A stretch of DNA of 64,000 bases, from the NCBI RefSeq assembly GCF_040790665.1, contig NZ_CP160850.1, positions 62,001 through 126,000 on the forward strand, in the 5' to 3' direction. Below, in pieces: positions 32,437-40,926 of this stretch. The notes under the pieces were generated by a model that did no database searches, was not told the DNA's origin, and was given only the letters and a program-made list of their open reading frames with translations. The stretch is from Sulfitobacter pontiacus (GTDB taxonomy: Bacteria > Pseudomonadota > Alphaproteobacteria > Rhodobacterales > Rhodobacteraceae). The first letter of the stretch is position 1, and the number at the start of each line of letters is the position of its first letter. A program made the translations under genes and the position numbers.

Positions 32437-33711
32437 ATGCGGCGAATTTTATACAATCTATTTTTAATCTTACTGGCCTCGCCATTAGCGGCCTTTTCCC
32501 TTGATGATGCAGAACAAAGCATCCTCAAGGGGAAAGCCGCAGAGGTTATTCCATTGCTCGAGGGGTATTCACCCAAGACCGAGACAGAGACCCTGCGCCG
32601 GATGTGGATTCTAGGGGTCGCCTACAACCGTTCGGGAAAATCACACCAAGCCGTTGCCCCGCTGGCGCGGCTTGTGATCTTGCGGCCAGACGATCCCACG
32701 TTCCGGCTTGAGCTGGCGAACGCATTGGTGAAAAGCGACCAGATCGAACGGGCGCGATATCACCTTGAACTGGCCAAAGGTGCGGGTTTGTCGCCCTCTG
32801 TCCAGGCAAAAGTGCAGGCGGAGCTGGACCGTTTGGCCAAACCGAAAAAATGGCAGGGCTATTTCCGTTTTGCCATTGTACCCGAAAGCAATGCCGCCCG
32901 CCGGACATCTGCAGAGACGGTGAACCTCAGCGGCTTTGTGCTGCGGCTGGACCCGAATTCCCGCGCCCAATCCGCCACGGCGTTCGAGATTGGCACGGGC
33001 GTTGCGACCGTGCCGCGCCTTACGGACGCCTTACGCGCCAGGTTCGCGCTGGATCTGGATGCCCGTCTTTTCGACGGGCGTGCGCCCGATGAAGTGACCC
33101 TTCGGACCAGTGCATCCCTGCTGCATTTCGCCAATGAAGGGCGTCTTGTCTCGGCCGAGATCTATGGATCGCAGCGCTGGATTGATGACGCGGCCTATGC
33201 GCATACCTACGGCCTTGGCCTTTCCTATACGCGCAACCTCGGCACCCGCGCCCGCGCCACGGCGGTGCTTCAGCGAGAACGTATCACCTATGATGGCAGC
33301 GGTGTCGGCGTGAACCGAACAGCAGGTGCTGCGCAATTCGCTTATGCGGCATCGTCGCAGCTTGTGTTTCGCGTAGGCTTGCGCGCGGAAAGCCGTACCA
33401 GCTCTTACAGCCCCGTCGCGGGCCATGCGGCGGGCGTCACCATCGGCGGCGATTATTCCTTTGCCGGCGGTCTTCGGGTCGGGCTGGACCTGTCGTTTGA
33501 CCGGAACGAATTTGACGGCGTGCATCCCATCTTCGGCGTTGCCCGCGTCGACAAGAAATTAAGCGTCATGCTGAACCTGTCCAACCAGAACTGGAGCTAC
33601 AAGGGATTTACGCAGGTTCTGAGGCTCGGGTTTGAAGAGCAACGCTCCACCATTTCGATCAACAGGTTTCGCAACGCCACTGCCAGCATCGGCCTGACAC
33701 GATCGTTTTGA
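32437..33711 (+). CDS. Surface lipoprotein assembly modifier (Slam, DUF560)
   Basis: A 424-residue outer-membrane protein. A signal peptide (cleavage near LAAFS) is followed by a TPR-like periplasmic domain (about 20-140; RMWILGVAYNRSGKSHQAVAPLARL) and a C-terminal 14-strand barrel of the DUF560 type. The junction KKWQGYFRFAIVPESNAAR corresponds to the Slam strand with the DSN motif. The chain ends in GLTRSF, the family's usual last strand with terminal Phe. Slams (type XI secretion) flip lipoproteins to the cell surface. The adjacent lipoprotein is the obvious cargo. The ATG at 32437 has GAGG upstream. Confidence 0.85.
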   Translation: MRRILYNLFLILLASPLAAFSLDDAEQSILKGKAAEVIPLLEGYSPKTETETLRRMWILGVAYNRSGKSHQAVAPLARLVILRPDDPTFRLELANALVKSDQIERARYHLELAKGAGLSPSVQAKVQAELDRLAKPKKWQGYFRFAIVPESNAARRTSAETVNLSGFVLRLDPNSRAQSATAFEIGTGVATVPRLTDALRARFALDLDARLFDGRAPDEVTLRTSASLLHFANEGRLVSAEIYGSQRWIDDAAYAHTYGLGLSYTRNLGTRARATAVLQRERITYDGSGVGVNRTAGAAQFAYAASSQLVFRVGLRAESRTSSYSPVAGHAAGVTIGGDYSFAGGLRVGLDLSFDRNEFDGVHPIFGVARVDKKLSVMLNLSNQNWSYKGFTQVLRLGFEEQRSTISINRFRNATASIGLTRSF

Positions 33712-33852
33712 AGAAAATCGGCCCCAAGTCGCTGCCCGGTTGCATAGGTTTCGGTCGTGCTTGGTCGTTACTACGCAGCGCGTGCAGACGCCGGTTGTCC
33801 CCTGCGCACGCACCAACGATAGGGTGGGAACTGCGACAGCCCCATTTCATCT

Positions 33853-34536
33853 TCATGCCTTGGAAAATAGCAGTTCGATGATCGCTTCGGAATGATGTTC
33901 CAATGCGTCGGATGATCGAATATCCCCACCCTCGATCGCGTTAGTGAGAATGGGCAGGGCCATTGGAAATGACCCACCATGGGTGATCATGAAAAAGATA
34001 GTCCGGTCCGAGACGTTCGGAAGGGTGCCTTCTGATTTTGCACCTGTGATCAGATCTTTCAGTGCCGTGTAAAAAGGCACAACGAGGTGCCTTTGCAAAA
34101 AATCACTGCGATCACTGTGTTTTGCCCCGTCATGAACGATAACACGGCTCACTTGTGGCCAGCGGGCGGATGCGGTGATGAAAGCGCGAATGAGCGCCTT
34201 CAGTGCTTCCGTTTGGGTCGCGGTATTGACGACAAGAGCTTTGTTAAGGTCGCTTGCAAAACAGTCGGCAAGATGTTCCATCGCCGCGATCCAAAGCGCC
34301 TCTTTTGATCCAAAGTAATACCGTGAAAGGCCTTTGTCGGCCCCGGCTTTTTCAGCAACGTTGCTCAGTGAAACGCCGTCGAAACCGCGCTCCGCAAACA
34401 GATCAATCGCAGAGCGAAGCAAGGCCAGCTTCAAATCTGTACCCTGTGCGGCCTGCGGACGGCCGCGTTTTCTTTCGGCTGTCTCAGAAACGTCGATGGC
34501 GGTTTTGACCTCGGTCCTCGTACGTTGCTTGGACAT
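33853..34536 (-). CDS. TetR-family transcriptional regulator
   Basis: A 227-residue TetR repressor. Residues 1-30 are a charged extension (RKRGRPQAAQG); the helix-turn-helix is about 35-80 (IDLFAERGFDGVSLSNVAEKAGADKGLSRYYFGSKEALW). The ligand-binding domain follows. It is divergent from the gene at 34710, and two matching palindromes lie between them, so it very likely represses both. The 33712-33852 stretch downstream holds no gene and no clear terminator. Confidence 0.92.
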   Translation of the reverse strand: MSKQRTRTEVKTAIDVSETAERKRGRPQAAQGTDLKLALLRSAIDLFAERGFDGVSLSNVAEKAGADKGLSRYYFGSKEALWIAAMEHLADCFASDLNKALVVNTATQTEALKALIRAFITASARWPQVSRVIVHDGAKHSDRSDFLQRHLVVPFYTALKDLITGAKSEGTLPNVSDRTIFFMITHGGSFPMALPILTNAIEGGDIRSSDALEHHSEAIIELLFSKA

Positions 34537-34627
34537 TTGAATGACATCTCCATGTTTGAGCCGCGAGAACTCCGTCTCGCTTAGCCCGGGTCAGCTTAGC
34601 TTTCCAGCGTGATCTCTTACAACACGA

Positions 34628-34676
34628 TATTCTACGCGCGAAGAATAATATTGACATATTCCACGAACGTAGAATA
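34628..34676. promoter_or_regulatory. Twin 20-bp TetR operators flanking a -35 box
   Basis: Two near-perfect 20-bp palindromes of the same design, TATTCTACGCGCGAAGAATA (34628-34647) and TATTCCACGAACGTAGAATA (34657-34676), lie 29 bp apart centre to centre. Each has 9-bp arms with one mismatch, and the common core is TATTCnACG-nn-CGnAGAATA. A TTGACA -35 element (34651-34656) sits between them, pointing to the rightward gene. Size and placement are what a TetR dimer pair would need. Confidence 0.8.
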
Positions 34677-34709
34677 GCTGGGCGCACAAGCACGATAGGA
34701 TGTCAGTAC

Positions 34710-35432
34710 ATGATGAGATGGATTGTAGGGGGCGCAGTTGTCTTTGCGCTTGGTGTCGGGATATTCGGCCTCCCGCCCTTTAGCGGTCAGCCCACCGCTG
34801 GGTTTGCGGAAGGTGAACCTGGATTTGAGACCGGGGTGAAACGCCTACCCAACGGTATTTATGAGGTTTCTGTACGGACCCCGATGCCGGGCGTTTCACC
34901 TGAAATGGTTGGTTGGTGGTTTGGCGATTACATGGAAACGACCGAACACTACCGACGTTGGTTCCCGGACGCGCATCTTTGGATGGATTGGGAAAACAAG
35001 GTTGATGGCCAGTTCATCGGGGCGAGCCATCTGGTGCATGAATACATCGGTGAAGACTTGAATAAGCTGAGAATTCAGTTTGTTGAACCTGAGGAGGTTT
35101 TGGGGGAGGTAAACTTGGCTGACGGCGACGTCGCCGTATGCGCCCGCGTTGGCCTGCTAGAAGAGCCCATCTATGGCGGCGAAATGTGCCACATTGTTCG
35201 CAATGTCGAAGGCGGTGCCGAAATGCGTAGCCGTTTTTGGCTTGGGATGGTGGCCGCGCGTGAGGGAAACGAGGCGGTGCCCTCTGTCATCGGAACGCTT
35301 GGGAACGCCTATCTGGCACGTCTGCTGACCGTGAAAGAGGCGTCGGCAACTGCTTTGTTAAACCACTGTTTTGATGAGATGACCATTCTGGCAGGCTTTC
35401 TCCCAAAGCTCTACGCCGATGCGCAAGGGTAA
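34710..35432 (+). CDS. DAPG hydrolase (PhlG)-like protein
   Basis: A 240-residue protein resembling PhlG, the metal-dependent hydrolase that cleaves the acetyl C-C bond of 2,4-diacetylphloroglucinol. Diagnostic text: MPGVSPEMVGWWFGDYMETTEHYRRWFPDAHLWMDW, with the His of PDAH and acidic residues downstream as possible zinc ligands, and HCFDEM near the C-terminus (the His-x3-Glu expected in the family). An N-terminal hydrophobic segment (residues 3-20) suggests membrane anchoring or export, which PhlG lacks. The substrate is unknown; TetR control suggests an inducible detoxification. Confidence 0.75.
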   Translation: MMRWIVGGAVVFALGVGIFGLPPFSGQPTAGFAEGEPGFETGVKRLPNGIYEVSVRTPMPGVSPEMVGWWFGDYMETTEHYRRWFPDAHLWMDWENKVDGQFIGASHLVHEYIGEDLNKLRIQFVEPEEVLGEVNLADGDVAVCARVGLLEEPIYGGEMCHIVRNVEGGAEMRSRFWLGMVAAREGNEAVPSVIGTLGNAYLARLLTVKEASATALLNHCFDEMTILAGFLPKLYADAQG

Positions 35433-35585
35433 GAAAAACGCTGCATTCACGCCATGACCACCAAGCGGACTTGCCGTCATCGCGCAGATCGCGGCTGTGC
35501 GCTATGCCGAAAAGGTCAGCGGGCCGATGCATCTGCTGGCGAGTTGACGCGCCGCGACGCAACCCGCCAAGCGAACCTGCGGCCG

Positions 35586-35601
35586 ACCCGGAAAACCGGG
35601 T
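35586..35601. repeat. Hairpin in the 35433-35648 convergent gap
   Basis: ACCCGG-AAAA-CCGGGT is a perfect 6-bp stem with a tetraloop, in the 216-nt gap between two convergent genes. It could serve as a weak bidirectional terminator. Apart from it I see no gene, repeat or promoter in this gap. Confidence 0.4.
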
Positions 35602-35648
35602 TGAACCGTCAGGTTTGCCCGCCGGGTGCCTTAGGGCAAAGCGGCGCG

Positions 35649-36413
35649 TTATTTGAAGACCGGCTGGCGCTTTTGCATCTTGGCGGCGACGACCTCTGCG
35701 AATTCCGGAGATTTCAGTTGTTCGGCGAACAGCACTGACTCACGCTCCATCTGGGCGGTCATCTGGTCCTTGCCATGACGGATCAGCGCCTTGGTTTTGA
35801 TAACCGAGCTTGGTGCCGCCTGGGCCAAACCAGCTGCAAGCGACGCGACTTCGGTGGCAAAACCGGACGAGGGAGCGACACGCGACACCAACCCAAAGCG
35901 CAGCGCCTCGGCCGCATCGAGAACGCGATTGGCCAGCAGCATATCGTTCGCCACGGCCATGCCGACGGTGGCGGGCAGCAAGAGCGAGGAGGCGGCCTCT
36001 GGTACCAGTCCCAGTTGGACAAATGGCGTGCTGAATGTGGCCGTGTCGGCGGCGATAATCAGGTCGCAATGCAGCAGCATCGTCACCCCGACACCAATGG
36101 CCGGGCCGTTTACGGCGGCAATCAAGGGTTTGGGGCAGGTGGAGATTGCGGTCAGAAACCGGATAACGGGCGGCACACCGTCGCTGCGGGTTCCCTTGGC
36201 AAAATCCTGCAAGTCATTCCCGGAGGTAAAGTAGTCTTCCGCACCTGTGATCACGAAGGCGCGTACCGCGTCGGACCGGGCATAGTCTTCCAGTGCGTCG
36301 GCCATGGCGGCATACATATCCTGCGTGATGGCATTGCGCTTTTCGGGGCGCGCGATGGTCATGGTCATGGTCGTGACTCGTTGGTCGGTGTGTAGCTTGA
36401 TGTTTTCGGTCAT
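35649..36413 (-). CDS. Enoyl-CoA hydratase/isomerase family protein
   Basis: A 254-residue crotonase-fold enzyme acting on acyl-CoA. The first oxyanion segment is FTSGNDLQDFAKG and the second NGPAIGVGVTMLLHCDL; TPFVQLGLVPEAASSLLLP contains a Glu at the usual catalytic position. The text resembles hydratase/isomerase paralogues more than strict FadB-type hydratases. The ATG at 36413 replaces an upstream reading that runs into the hydrolase gene. It is the third gene of a marR-hydrolase-hydratase operon (44-nt gap). Confidence 0.88.
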   Translation of the reverse strand: MTENIKLHTDQRVTTMTMTIARPEKRNAITQDMYAAMADALEDYARSDAVRAFVITGAEDYFTSGNDLQDFAKGTRSDGVPPVIRFLTAISTCPKPLIAAVNGPAIGVGVTMLLHCDLIIAADTATFSTPFVQLGLVPEAASSLLLPATVGMAVANDMLLANRVLDAAEALRFGLVSRVAPSSGFATEVASLAAGLAQAAPSSVIKTKALIRHGKDQMTAQMERESVLFAEQLKSPEFAEVVAAKMQKRQPVFK

Positions 36414-36457
36414 GTTTGATCCTGTTGATTTGAATGGCGGTGGAAATCGGTTGCGGT

Positions 36458-37324
36458 TCAAGGCGCGCCCATGAGCCAATTGCTGAATTCGGCCCATAAA
36501 GCGTCGCGGCCTTTTCGCAACGCGCCTTCGTGCCCGATCCGCGTTGCACCGACCTGCGATGGTTTGCGGATGATCACCTCGTGCGGGGCGGCTGGATAAC
36601 ACTTTAAAAGGTCGGATGCGGTTGACGGCGTCGCAATCGGGTCATCGGGAAAGATCCAGGACCGGATAGGGGCTGTGACCTCGTCGTAGTGATGCGGTGC
36701 CAGTTTCGTTGCGAGGTCCGGTTGAAAATAGCTGCGGCGCTGGCTCCACCGGCGCCATGTCTTGAACAGTTTCGGCGGCAGCGCTTCGCCCCGCCAGCCG
36801 CCCGCCGGTTTGATATAGCCGTAGCGCAGCAGCAAATAGGGGCCCAACACCCACCAGAAATAAAGCTCGGACGGGATAATGCGCAGGTGGTGGCCGCCGA
36901 AATAACCGGTCCCGACAGAAACAAACGCGTGTCTGGTGATCTTGGAGTGGTTCGGCATGAGGCCGACAAAATGCCCGCCTACACTGTGGCACAGATGGGT
37001 CAGCGGCAGGCCCGGTGCCGCCTCCTCCAGCGCATTTAGGGCGGCGGGTGCGTCAAGCCGTCCCCAGTCAGGGTAGTCGATCCCGGATCCGGCCAGATCC
37101 TTGCCCTTCGATCCCCCAATCCCCCGATAGTCATAGGTCAGGACAACGGCACCTTGGCAGGCCAGATACATCGCGAGGCCGGTATAAAACTGACGCGGGA
37201 ACCCCGTGCCGGCCGAGATCAATACCGCGATTTTGGGCGAAGGTGAGGTGTGGATGTCTGCCTCCAGCTCCCATCCATCGGTGGCGGCGAAGCGGATCGT
37301 CGTTTGGGTAATGTCTTCAGTCAT
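36458..37324 (-). CDS. Alpha/beta hydrolase
   Basis: A 288-residue alpha/beta hydrolase of the COG4757 style. The oxyanion region is ISAGTGFPRQFYTGLA and the nucleophile Ser is in HLCHSVGGH, where the first Gly of GxSxG is replaced by Cys. YDYRGIGGSKG is well conserved, with an Asp in WIFPDDPIATP and a His in GATRIGHEGA completing the triad. The substrate is unknown. Its start overlaps the end of the marR gene by 8 nt. Confidence 0.85.
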   Translation of the reverse strand: MTEDITQTTIRFAATDGWELEADIHTSPSPKIAVLISAGTGFPRQFYTGLAMYLACQGAVVLTYDYRGIGGSKGKDLAGSGIDYPDWGRLDAPAALNALEEAAPGLPLTHLCHSVGGHFVGLMPNHSKITRHAFVSVGTGYFGGHHLRIIPSELYFWWVLGPYLLLRYGYIKPAGGWRGEALPPKLFKTWRRWSQRRSYFQPDLATKLAPHHYDEVTAPIRSWIFPDDPIATPSTASDLLKCYPAAPHEVIIRKPSQVGATRIGHEGALRKGRDALWAEFSNWLMGAP

Positions 37325-37787
37325 CGGCTGGCCCTTTCTTCGGCGGGGTAGGGCCGTTCACAATGCCGTCCGCATTGTCTGCCAGATGCGTCAGAAACCG
37401 TTCAATAATGACCTGTTCCTCAGCAGGAAAAGGCGCAAGCAGCGCCGCATTGAACTGGCTGATTTCGCCCGCGCCCTGTTCAAGCACCGCGCGGCCCGAC
37501 TGTTCAAGGTAGACGTGTATGACACGGCCATCCACCGGCGACGGTGACCGACGCACCAGACCCTTTGCGCACATGCGATCCACAAGACCGGTCAAGCTCG
37601 ACTTACCCATAGCAAGGGTCGAAGAGAGGTCACTGATGGGCTGCCCGTCCTTTCGCGACAGGATCAACAGCACCGCAAGCTGTGACGTGGTAAGCCCTAT
37701 CTTGTTGCGCGTCCGACGATCGGCAGCGCGAAAGAGCGCTGAATGTGCGATCTGGAGCTTGTGGAAAACCTTGAATGTATTGGCCAT
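37317..37787 (-). CDS. MarR-family transcriptional regulator
   Basis: A 156-residue winged-helix regulator: LTTSQLAVLLILSRKDGQPISDLSSTLAMGKSSLTGLVDRMCAKG is helices 2-4 and LVRRSPSPVDGRVIHVYL the wing. It heads an operon with an alpha/beta hydrolase and an enoyl-CoA hydratase, so it likely responds to an aromatic or acyl compound and is itself autoregulated through the paired palindromes at 37795-37826. Confidence 0.92.
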   Translation of the reverse strand: MANTFKVFHKLQIAHSALFRAADRRTRNKIGLTTSQLAVLLILSRKDGQPISDLSSTLAMGKSSLTGLVDRMCAKGLVRRSPSPVDGRVIHVYLEQSGRAVLEQGAGEISQFNAALLAPFPAEEQVIIERFLTHLADNADGIVNGPTPPKKGPADD

Positions 37788-37794
37788 AAATCAA

Positions 37795-37826
37795 TTCGCA
37801 TGTGAACTAGTTTGTTCGTATATGAA
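37795..37826. promoter_or_regulatory. Paired MarR operators, 20 bp apart
   Basis: TTCGCATGTGAA (37795-37806) and TTCGTATATGAA (37815-37826) share the form TTCGyATrTGAA; each is a palindrome at 10 of 12 positions. The centres are exactly 20 bp apart, two helical turns, placing two dimers on one DNA face just upstream of marR. The rest of the gap to 37927 shows nothing more. Confidence 0.7.
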
Positions 37827-37927
37827 TTAAATGCACCCGACAACATGTACCGCGTCACAGACAATGGTGACGTTACGACACGGCCGCGGCCTGCGGCACC
37901 GCGACGGCGAACAGGGCTTTTTGCTGC

Positions 37928-38629
37928 CTACCCGGCCAACTTTTCTGCCTGAATGATCTGGTCGGCGAGCTTGGCGAGATCATGTGAGGTAAAGTCAGGT
38001 TCCGGTACGCCGGGCACGTGCAGGATGCTGTTGTGTGGTCGCGCGATAAAGGCACCGCGGCACCCCACGGACTGCGCGCCGATGGTGTCCCAGATATGAC
38101 ATGCGACCATGCACAGGCTTGAGACATCGACGCCCAGACGGTCGGCAACCATCTGATATGTCGACGGATGAGGTTTGAAGTGACCAACCTCGGCTACGCT
38201 AAAGTGGTGGTCAAAAAGCGCTGCGATGCCGGCTTTTTCAAGGGGTGTCGGCGCGGGGGATGGGGCGGAGTTCGTCAGTGTCACAAGCGTGAACCCCGCG
38301 TCGCGCAACTTGGTCAAGGCCGGGGCCACATCGGCATGGGCGGGCATCGATCCAATCAGTGACTTCAGCTCGGATACGTCGCTGTCCTGAATGGCGATGT
38401 TTTTATTGTCGCCAACCATCCGCAGAACACCGCCGGCCAGATCGCCGAAGGGCGCATAGAGCCCGGACAAGGTCACTGTTTGTGAATACAAGATCAGCTC
38501 CGGAAACCATTCGCGCAGGACCGCGGCATTGCCGAACACGCGGTCGAAAAACGGCTCTAGTGTCGAGATATCCAGAAGGGTTTCGTTTACGTCGAAAACA
38601 ATGGTCGAAAAATCTGTACGGTCTGGCAT
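37928..38629 (-). CDS. Haloacid dehalogenase, type II
   Basis: A 233-residue HAD-superfamily enzyme, probably an L-2-haloacid dehalogenase or close relative. The nucleophile Asp is in FDVNETLLD, with Ser/Thr in LVTLTNSAPSP, Lys in VGHFKPHPSTYQ and acidic residues in MVACHIWDTIGAQ. Type II dehalogenases share the FDVNETLLD variant with hydrolases of unknown substrate, so halogen removal is not certain. The ATG at 38629 begins just before the domain. The 5' region lies back-to-back with the LacI gene. Confidence 0.85.
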   Translation of the reverse strand: MPDRTDFSTIVFDVNETLLDISTLEPFFDRVFGNAAVLREWFPELILYSQTVTLSGLYAPFGDLAGGVLRMVGDNKNIAIQDSDVSELKSLIGSMPAHADVAPALTKLRDAGFTLVTLTNSAPSPAPTPLEKAGIAALFDHHFSVAEVGHFKPHPSTYQMVADRLGVDVSSLCMVACHIWDTIGAQSVGCRGAFIARPHNSILHVPGVPEPDFTSHDLAKLADQIIQAEKLAG

Positions 38630-38799
38630 GGGGGGCTTTCTGAGCGTGCTACTTTTCGGCAGCATTCATCCAAGTATGGGAACACGATGGCGGGTACGTT
38701 TCACAATTGCACCCATGCCATTGCTTCGTCAAACTATGCGTGAGGTCAGCCGTCAGTCCCCATTTCGGGCAAGCGCAGCAATCGGGTAAGGCAATCGAT

Positions 38800-39780
38800 A
38801 TGAAAAAGGTCACTGCCAAAGATGTTGCCGCCCGCGCGGGCGTTTCGGTGTCCGCCGTGTCGCGCGCGTATCGGGGGAATGCCCCGATTGCCGAGGATAA
38901 GCGCAAAGCGATCTTTGCTGCTGCCACGGCGCTTGGCTATGTGAGCAAGGTCGATCAGGTGTTGGCCAAACAATCCAGCAACACGATCTCGATGGTGCTG
39001 AGCGAAATGCGCAACCCGTTCTACCCCATTGTGATGGACGAATTGACCCGAATGCTACCAGGGCGCGGGCTCAAGGCGATTATGCATGTGGTGCCAGCGG
39101 CCGAGGATGTGGACACGATGATCCGGCAAGTCATCGACTTCCGCACGCAGGGGGTCATTCTGGCAAGCTCCACAATCACCTCCGGGCTGGCGCGTGCCTG
39201 TCGTCAGAACGGAATTCCCGCCGTGTTGCTGAATCGGGTACAGACCGACAGTACCATGATGGCGGTGTGCTGCGACAATTACGGGGGCGCGCGAACGATA
39301 GCGCGGCGGTTTCTGGACGGTGGCCGACAGCGCATCGCCTTTATCGGTGGGCGGCGTGATACCTCGACGCATCTGGAACGCATGCGAGGATTTCGCGACC
39401 AGTTGGAAGAGGCCGGACGCGAGATCGCTGTGCAGTTCGACGGCGGGTTCAGCTACCGCCAAGCCTATGCCGCTGCGCAAGAAATGTTGGTCCAGCGTCC
39501 GATGCCGGACGCCGTGTTCTGCGCCAATGACATCATGGCGATTGCCATGCTCGACGCTGCACGAAACAAAGGCATCTCGGTCCCCGGTGATCTGGCTGTG
39601 ATCGGGTTCGACGACATTCCGATGGCGGCCTGGGAATCCTATCGGCTGACCACAATGCGCCAACCACTGCGCCGCATGCTGGATCAAGCGGTCGATATCA
39701 TATTAAGCGCCGAGAGCTATGTCGGGACCGGTGATATCCGTGTTTTGGCGGGTGAACTCCAAGAGCGTCAAAGCGGGTAG
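38800..39780 (+). CDS. LacI-family transcriptional regulator
   Basis: A 326-residue repressor. The N-terminal helix-turn-helix and hinge are VTAKDVAARAGVSVSAVSRAYRGNAPIAEDKR (residues 3-34); the periplasmic-binding-like effector domain spans about 62-320 (NPFYPIVMDELTRMLPGRGLKAIM; FIGGRRDTSTHLERMRGF; PDAVFCANDIMAIAMLDAAR). It heads the TAXI/aldolase locus and probably senses a sugar-acid-like or other small-acid inducer. The start at 38800 has GTAAGG upstream and is the normal LacI N-terminus. Confidence 0.94.
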   Translation: MKKVTAKDVAARAGVSVSAVSRAYRGNAPIAEDKRKAIFAAATALGYVSKVDQVLAKQSSNTISMVLSEMRNPFYPIVMDELTRMLPGRGLKAIMHVVPAAEDVDTMIRQVIDFRTQGVILASSTITSGLARACRQNGIPAVLLNRVQTDSTMMAVCCDNYGGARTIARRFLDGGRQRIAFIGGRRDTSTHLERMRGFRDQLEEAGREIAVQFDGGFSYRQAYAAAQEMLVQRPMPDAVFCANDIMAIAMLDAARNKGISVPGDLAVIGFDDIPMAAWESYRLTTMRQPLRRMLDQAVDIILSAESYVGTGDIRVLAGELQERQSG

Positions 39781-39827
39781 TGAAATTATTTCATTAACGC
39801 AGACAGGAATTGCATAGCGGCTATGCA
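39781..39827 (+). promoter_or_regulatory. LacI operator candidate and second palindrome before the TAXI genes
   Basis: TGAAATTATTTCA (39781-39793) is a perfect 13-bp palindrome starting right after the lacI stop codon. It matches 11 of 13 positions of a site before the HisD-like gene (43627-43639), so it is a good operator candidate. TGCATAGC-G-GCTATGCA (39811-39827) is a second perfect palindrome, unrelated in sequence, 63 nt before the TAXI start; it may bind another regulator or form an RNA stem. Confidence 0.6.
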
Positions 39828-39890
39828 CTGTGGCTAACCTCCGTTCGAACGTCCCTATCGGGATCGTTTCATGATATTTGGAGGATACCC

Positions 39891-40859
39891 ATGAAACTAC
39901 GCAACTTCGCTGTCGCCGCTGCACTGTCCCTTGCCGGGCTTGGGGTGGCTTTGCCTGCTCAAGCTGAAACGCGGCTCGCTTTCGGTGCGACCAATTCGCA
40001 AAGCGCGCATTATGCCTATTTCGCCTCGCTCGCGAAAATCATCAACTCTGCCTATCCGGAGGCCTATCAGGCGTCGGTCGTGGAAACGGGTGCCACAGTC
40101 GATAACCTCAAACGCATGGCGCGTGACCAGTTGGATATCGGGCTGATCACGACGTCGACGCTGTATCACGCCTACAATGGCATCAAGAGCTTCGACGGCA
40201 AACCGATCGAATCCAAACTCCTGTGGGCCTATTCTCTGGCACCGCAGAACGCAGTCGTTCGCCGCGATTCCGGTATCGAGAAACTGTCGGATATCGACGG
40301 CAAGAAGTTCGGACCGGGCATGCGTGGGTCGTCGACCGAAGCCACGGCCTTGGCTGTGTTCGACCTGCTGGAAATCTCGCCCGACTGGGTGCGCGGGACC
40401 AACAGTGAACAGGCCAACGCCATCAAAGACGGCCGGTCCGAAGGCTTCGTCAAAAGCGCCGTGGGAACGTCTTTCGATGCGCTTACCACCGATATCGCGG
40501 CCTTCACACCGCTGACAGCGCTTGGCATCGACGACGCGCAAGAAGCCAAGATCCGCGAAGCGCTGCCGGAGCTTTCCATCGTGGACATGCCGGGCGGCGA
40601 GATGGAGAACACAGGCCCTTACAAGGTCTGGGGATTCATGATCGGTGTCTCTGCGCGCCCCAATATGGACGACCAGACGGCCTATGACCTGACCAAAGCC
40701 GTGATGGAGAATATGGAAGAGCAATCCGCCGCTTTCCCGACGGTAAAGGGCTTGAACCTGCCAGAGCTGACCCTGCAATACGCAACCAGCCCGCTGCATC
40801 CTGGTGCCATCCGCTACTACGAGGAAATCGGCCTGACCGTGCCCGCGCGCCTCAAGTAA
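39891..40859 (+). CDS. TAXI-family TRAP transporter solute-binding protein
   Basis: A 322-residue periplasmic binding protein. A signal peptide ends at AQA (residue 24), and the mature chain has TAXI text: LAFGATNSQSAHYAYFASLAKIIN, VVETGATVDNLKRMARDQLDIGL, KLSDIDGKKFGPGMRGSSTEA. Ligands of this class include 2-oxoglutarate and glutamate in characterised members. GGAGG before the ATG is a strong ribosome site, fitting high expression. Confidence 0.92.
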   Translation: MKLRNFAVAAALSLAGLGVALPAQAETRLAFGATNSQSAHYAYFASLAKIINSAYPEAYQASVVETGATVDNLKRMARDQLDIGLITTSTLYHAYNGIKSFDGKPIESKLLWAYSLAPQNAVVRRDSGIEKLSDIDGKKFGPGMRGSSTEATALAVFDLLEISPDWVRGTNSEQANAIKDGRSEGFVKSAVGTSFDALTTDIAAFTPLTALGIDDAQEAKIREALPELSIVDMPGGEMENTGPYKVWGFMIGVSARPNMDDQTAYDLTKAVMENMEEQSAAFPTVKGLNLPELTLQYATSPLHPGAIRYYEEIGLTVPARLK

Positions 40860-40875
40860 AAGACCTGATCTCAAA

Positions 40876-40897
40876 AGGGGCGGCGCGTGTCGCCCCT
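40876..40897 (+). terminator. Intercistronic attenuator in the TAXI operon
   Basis: AGGGGCG (40876-40882) and CGCCCCT (40891-40897) form a perfect 7-bp stem with an 8-nt loop, followed by CTATTTACCATTTT. Position between binding-protein and permease genes fits partial termination that keeps permease levels low. Confidence 0.55.
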
Positions 40898-40926
40898 CTA
40901 TTTACCATTTTCGCCAAGGTGCCGTG

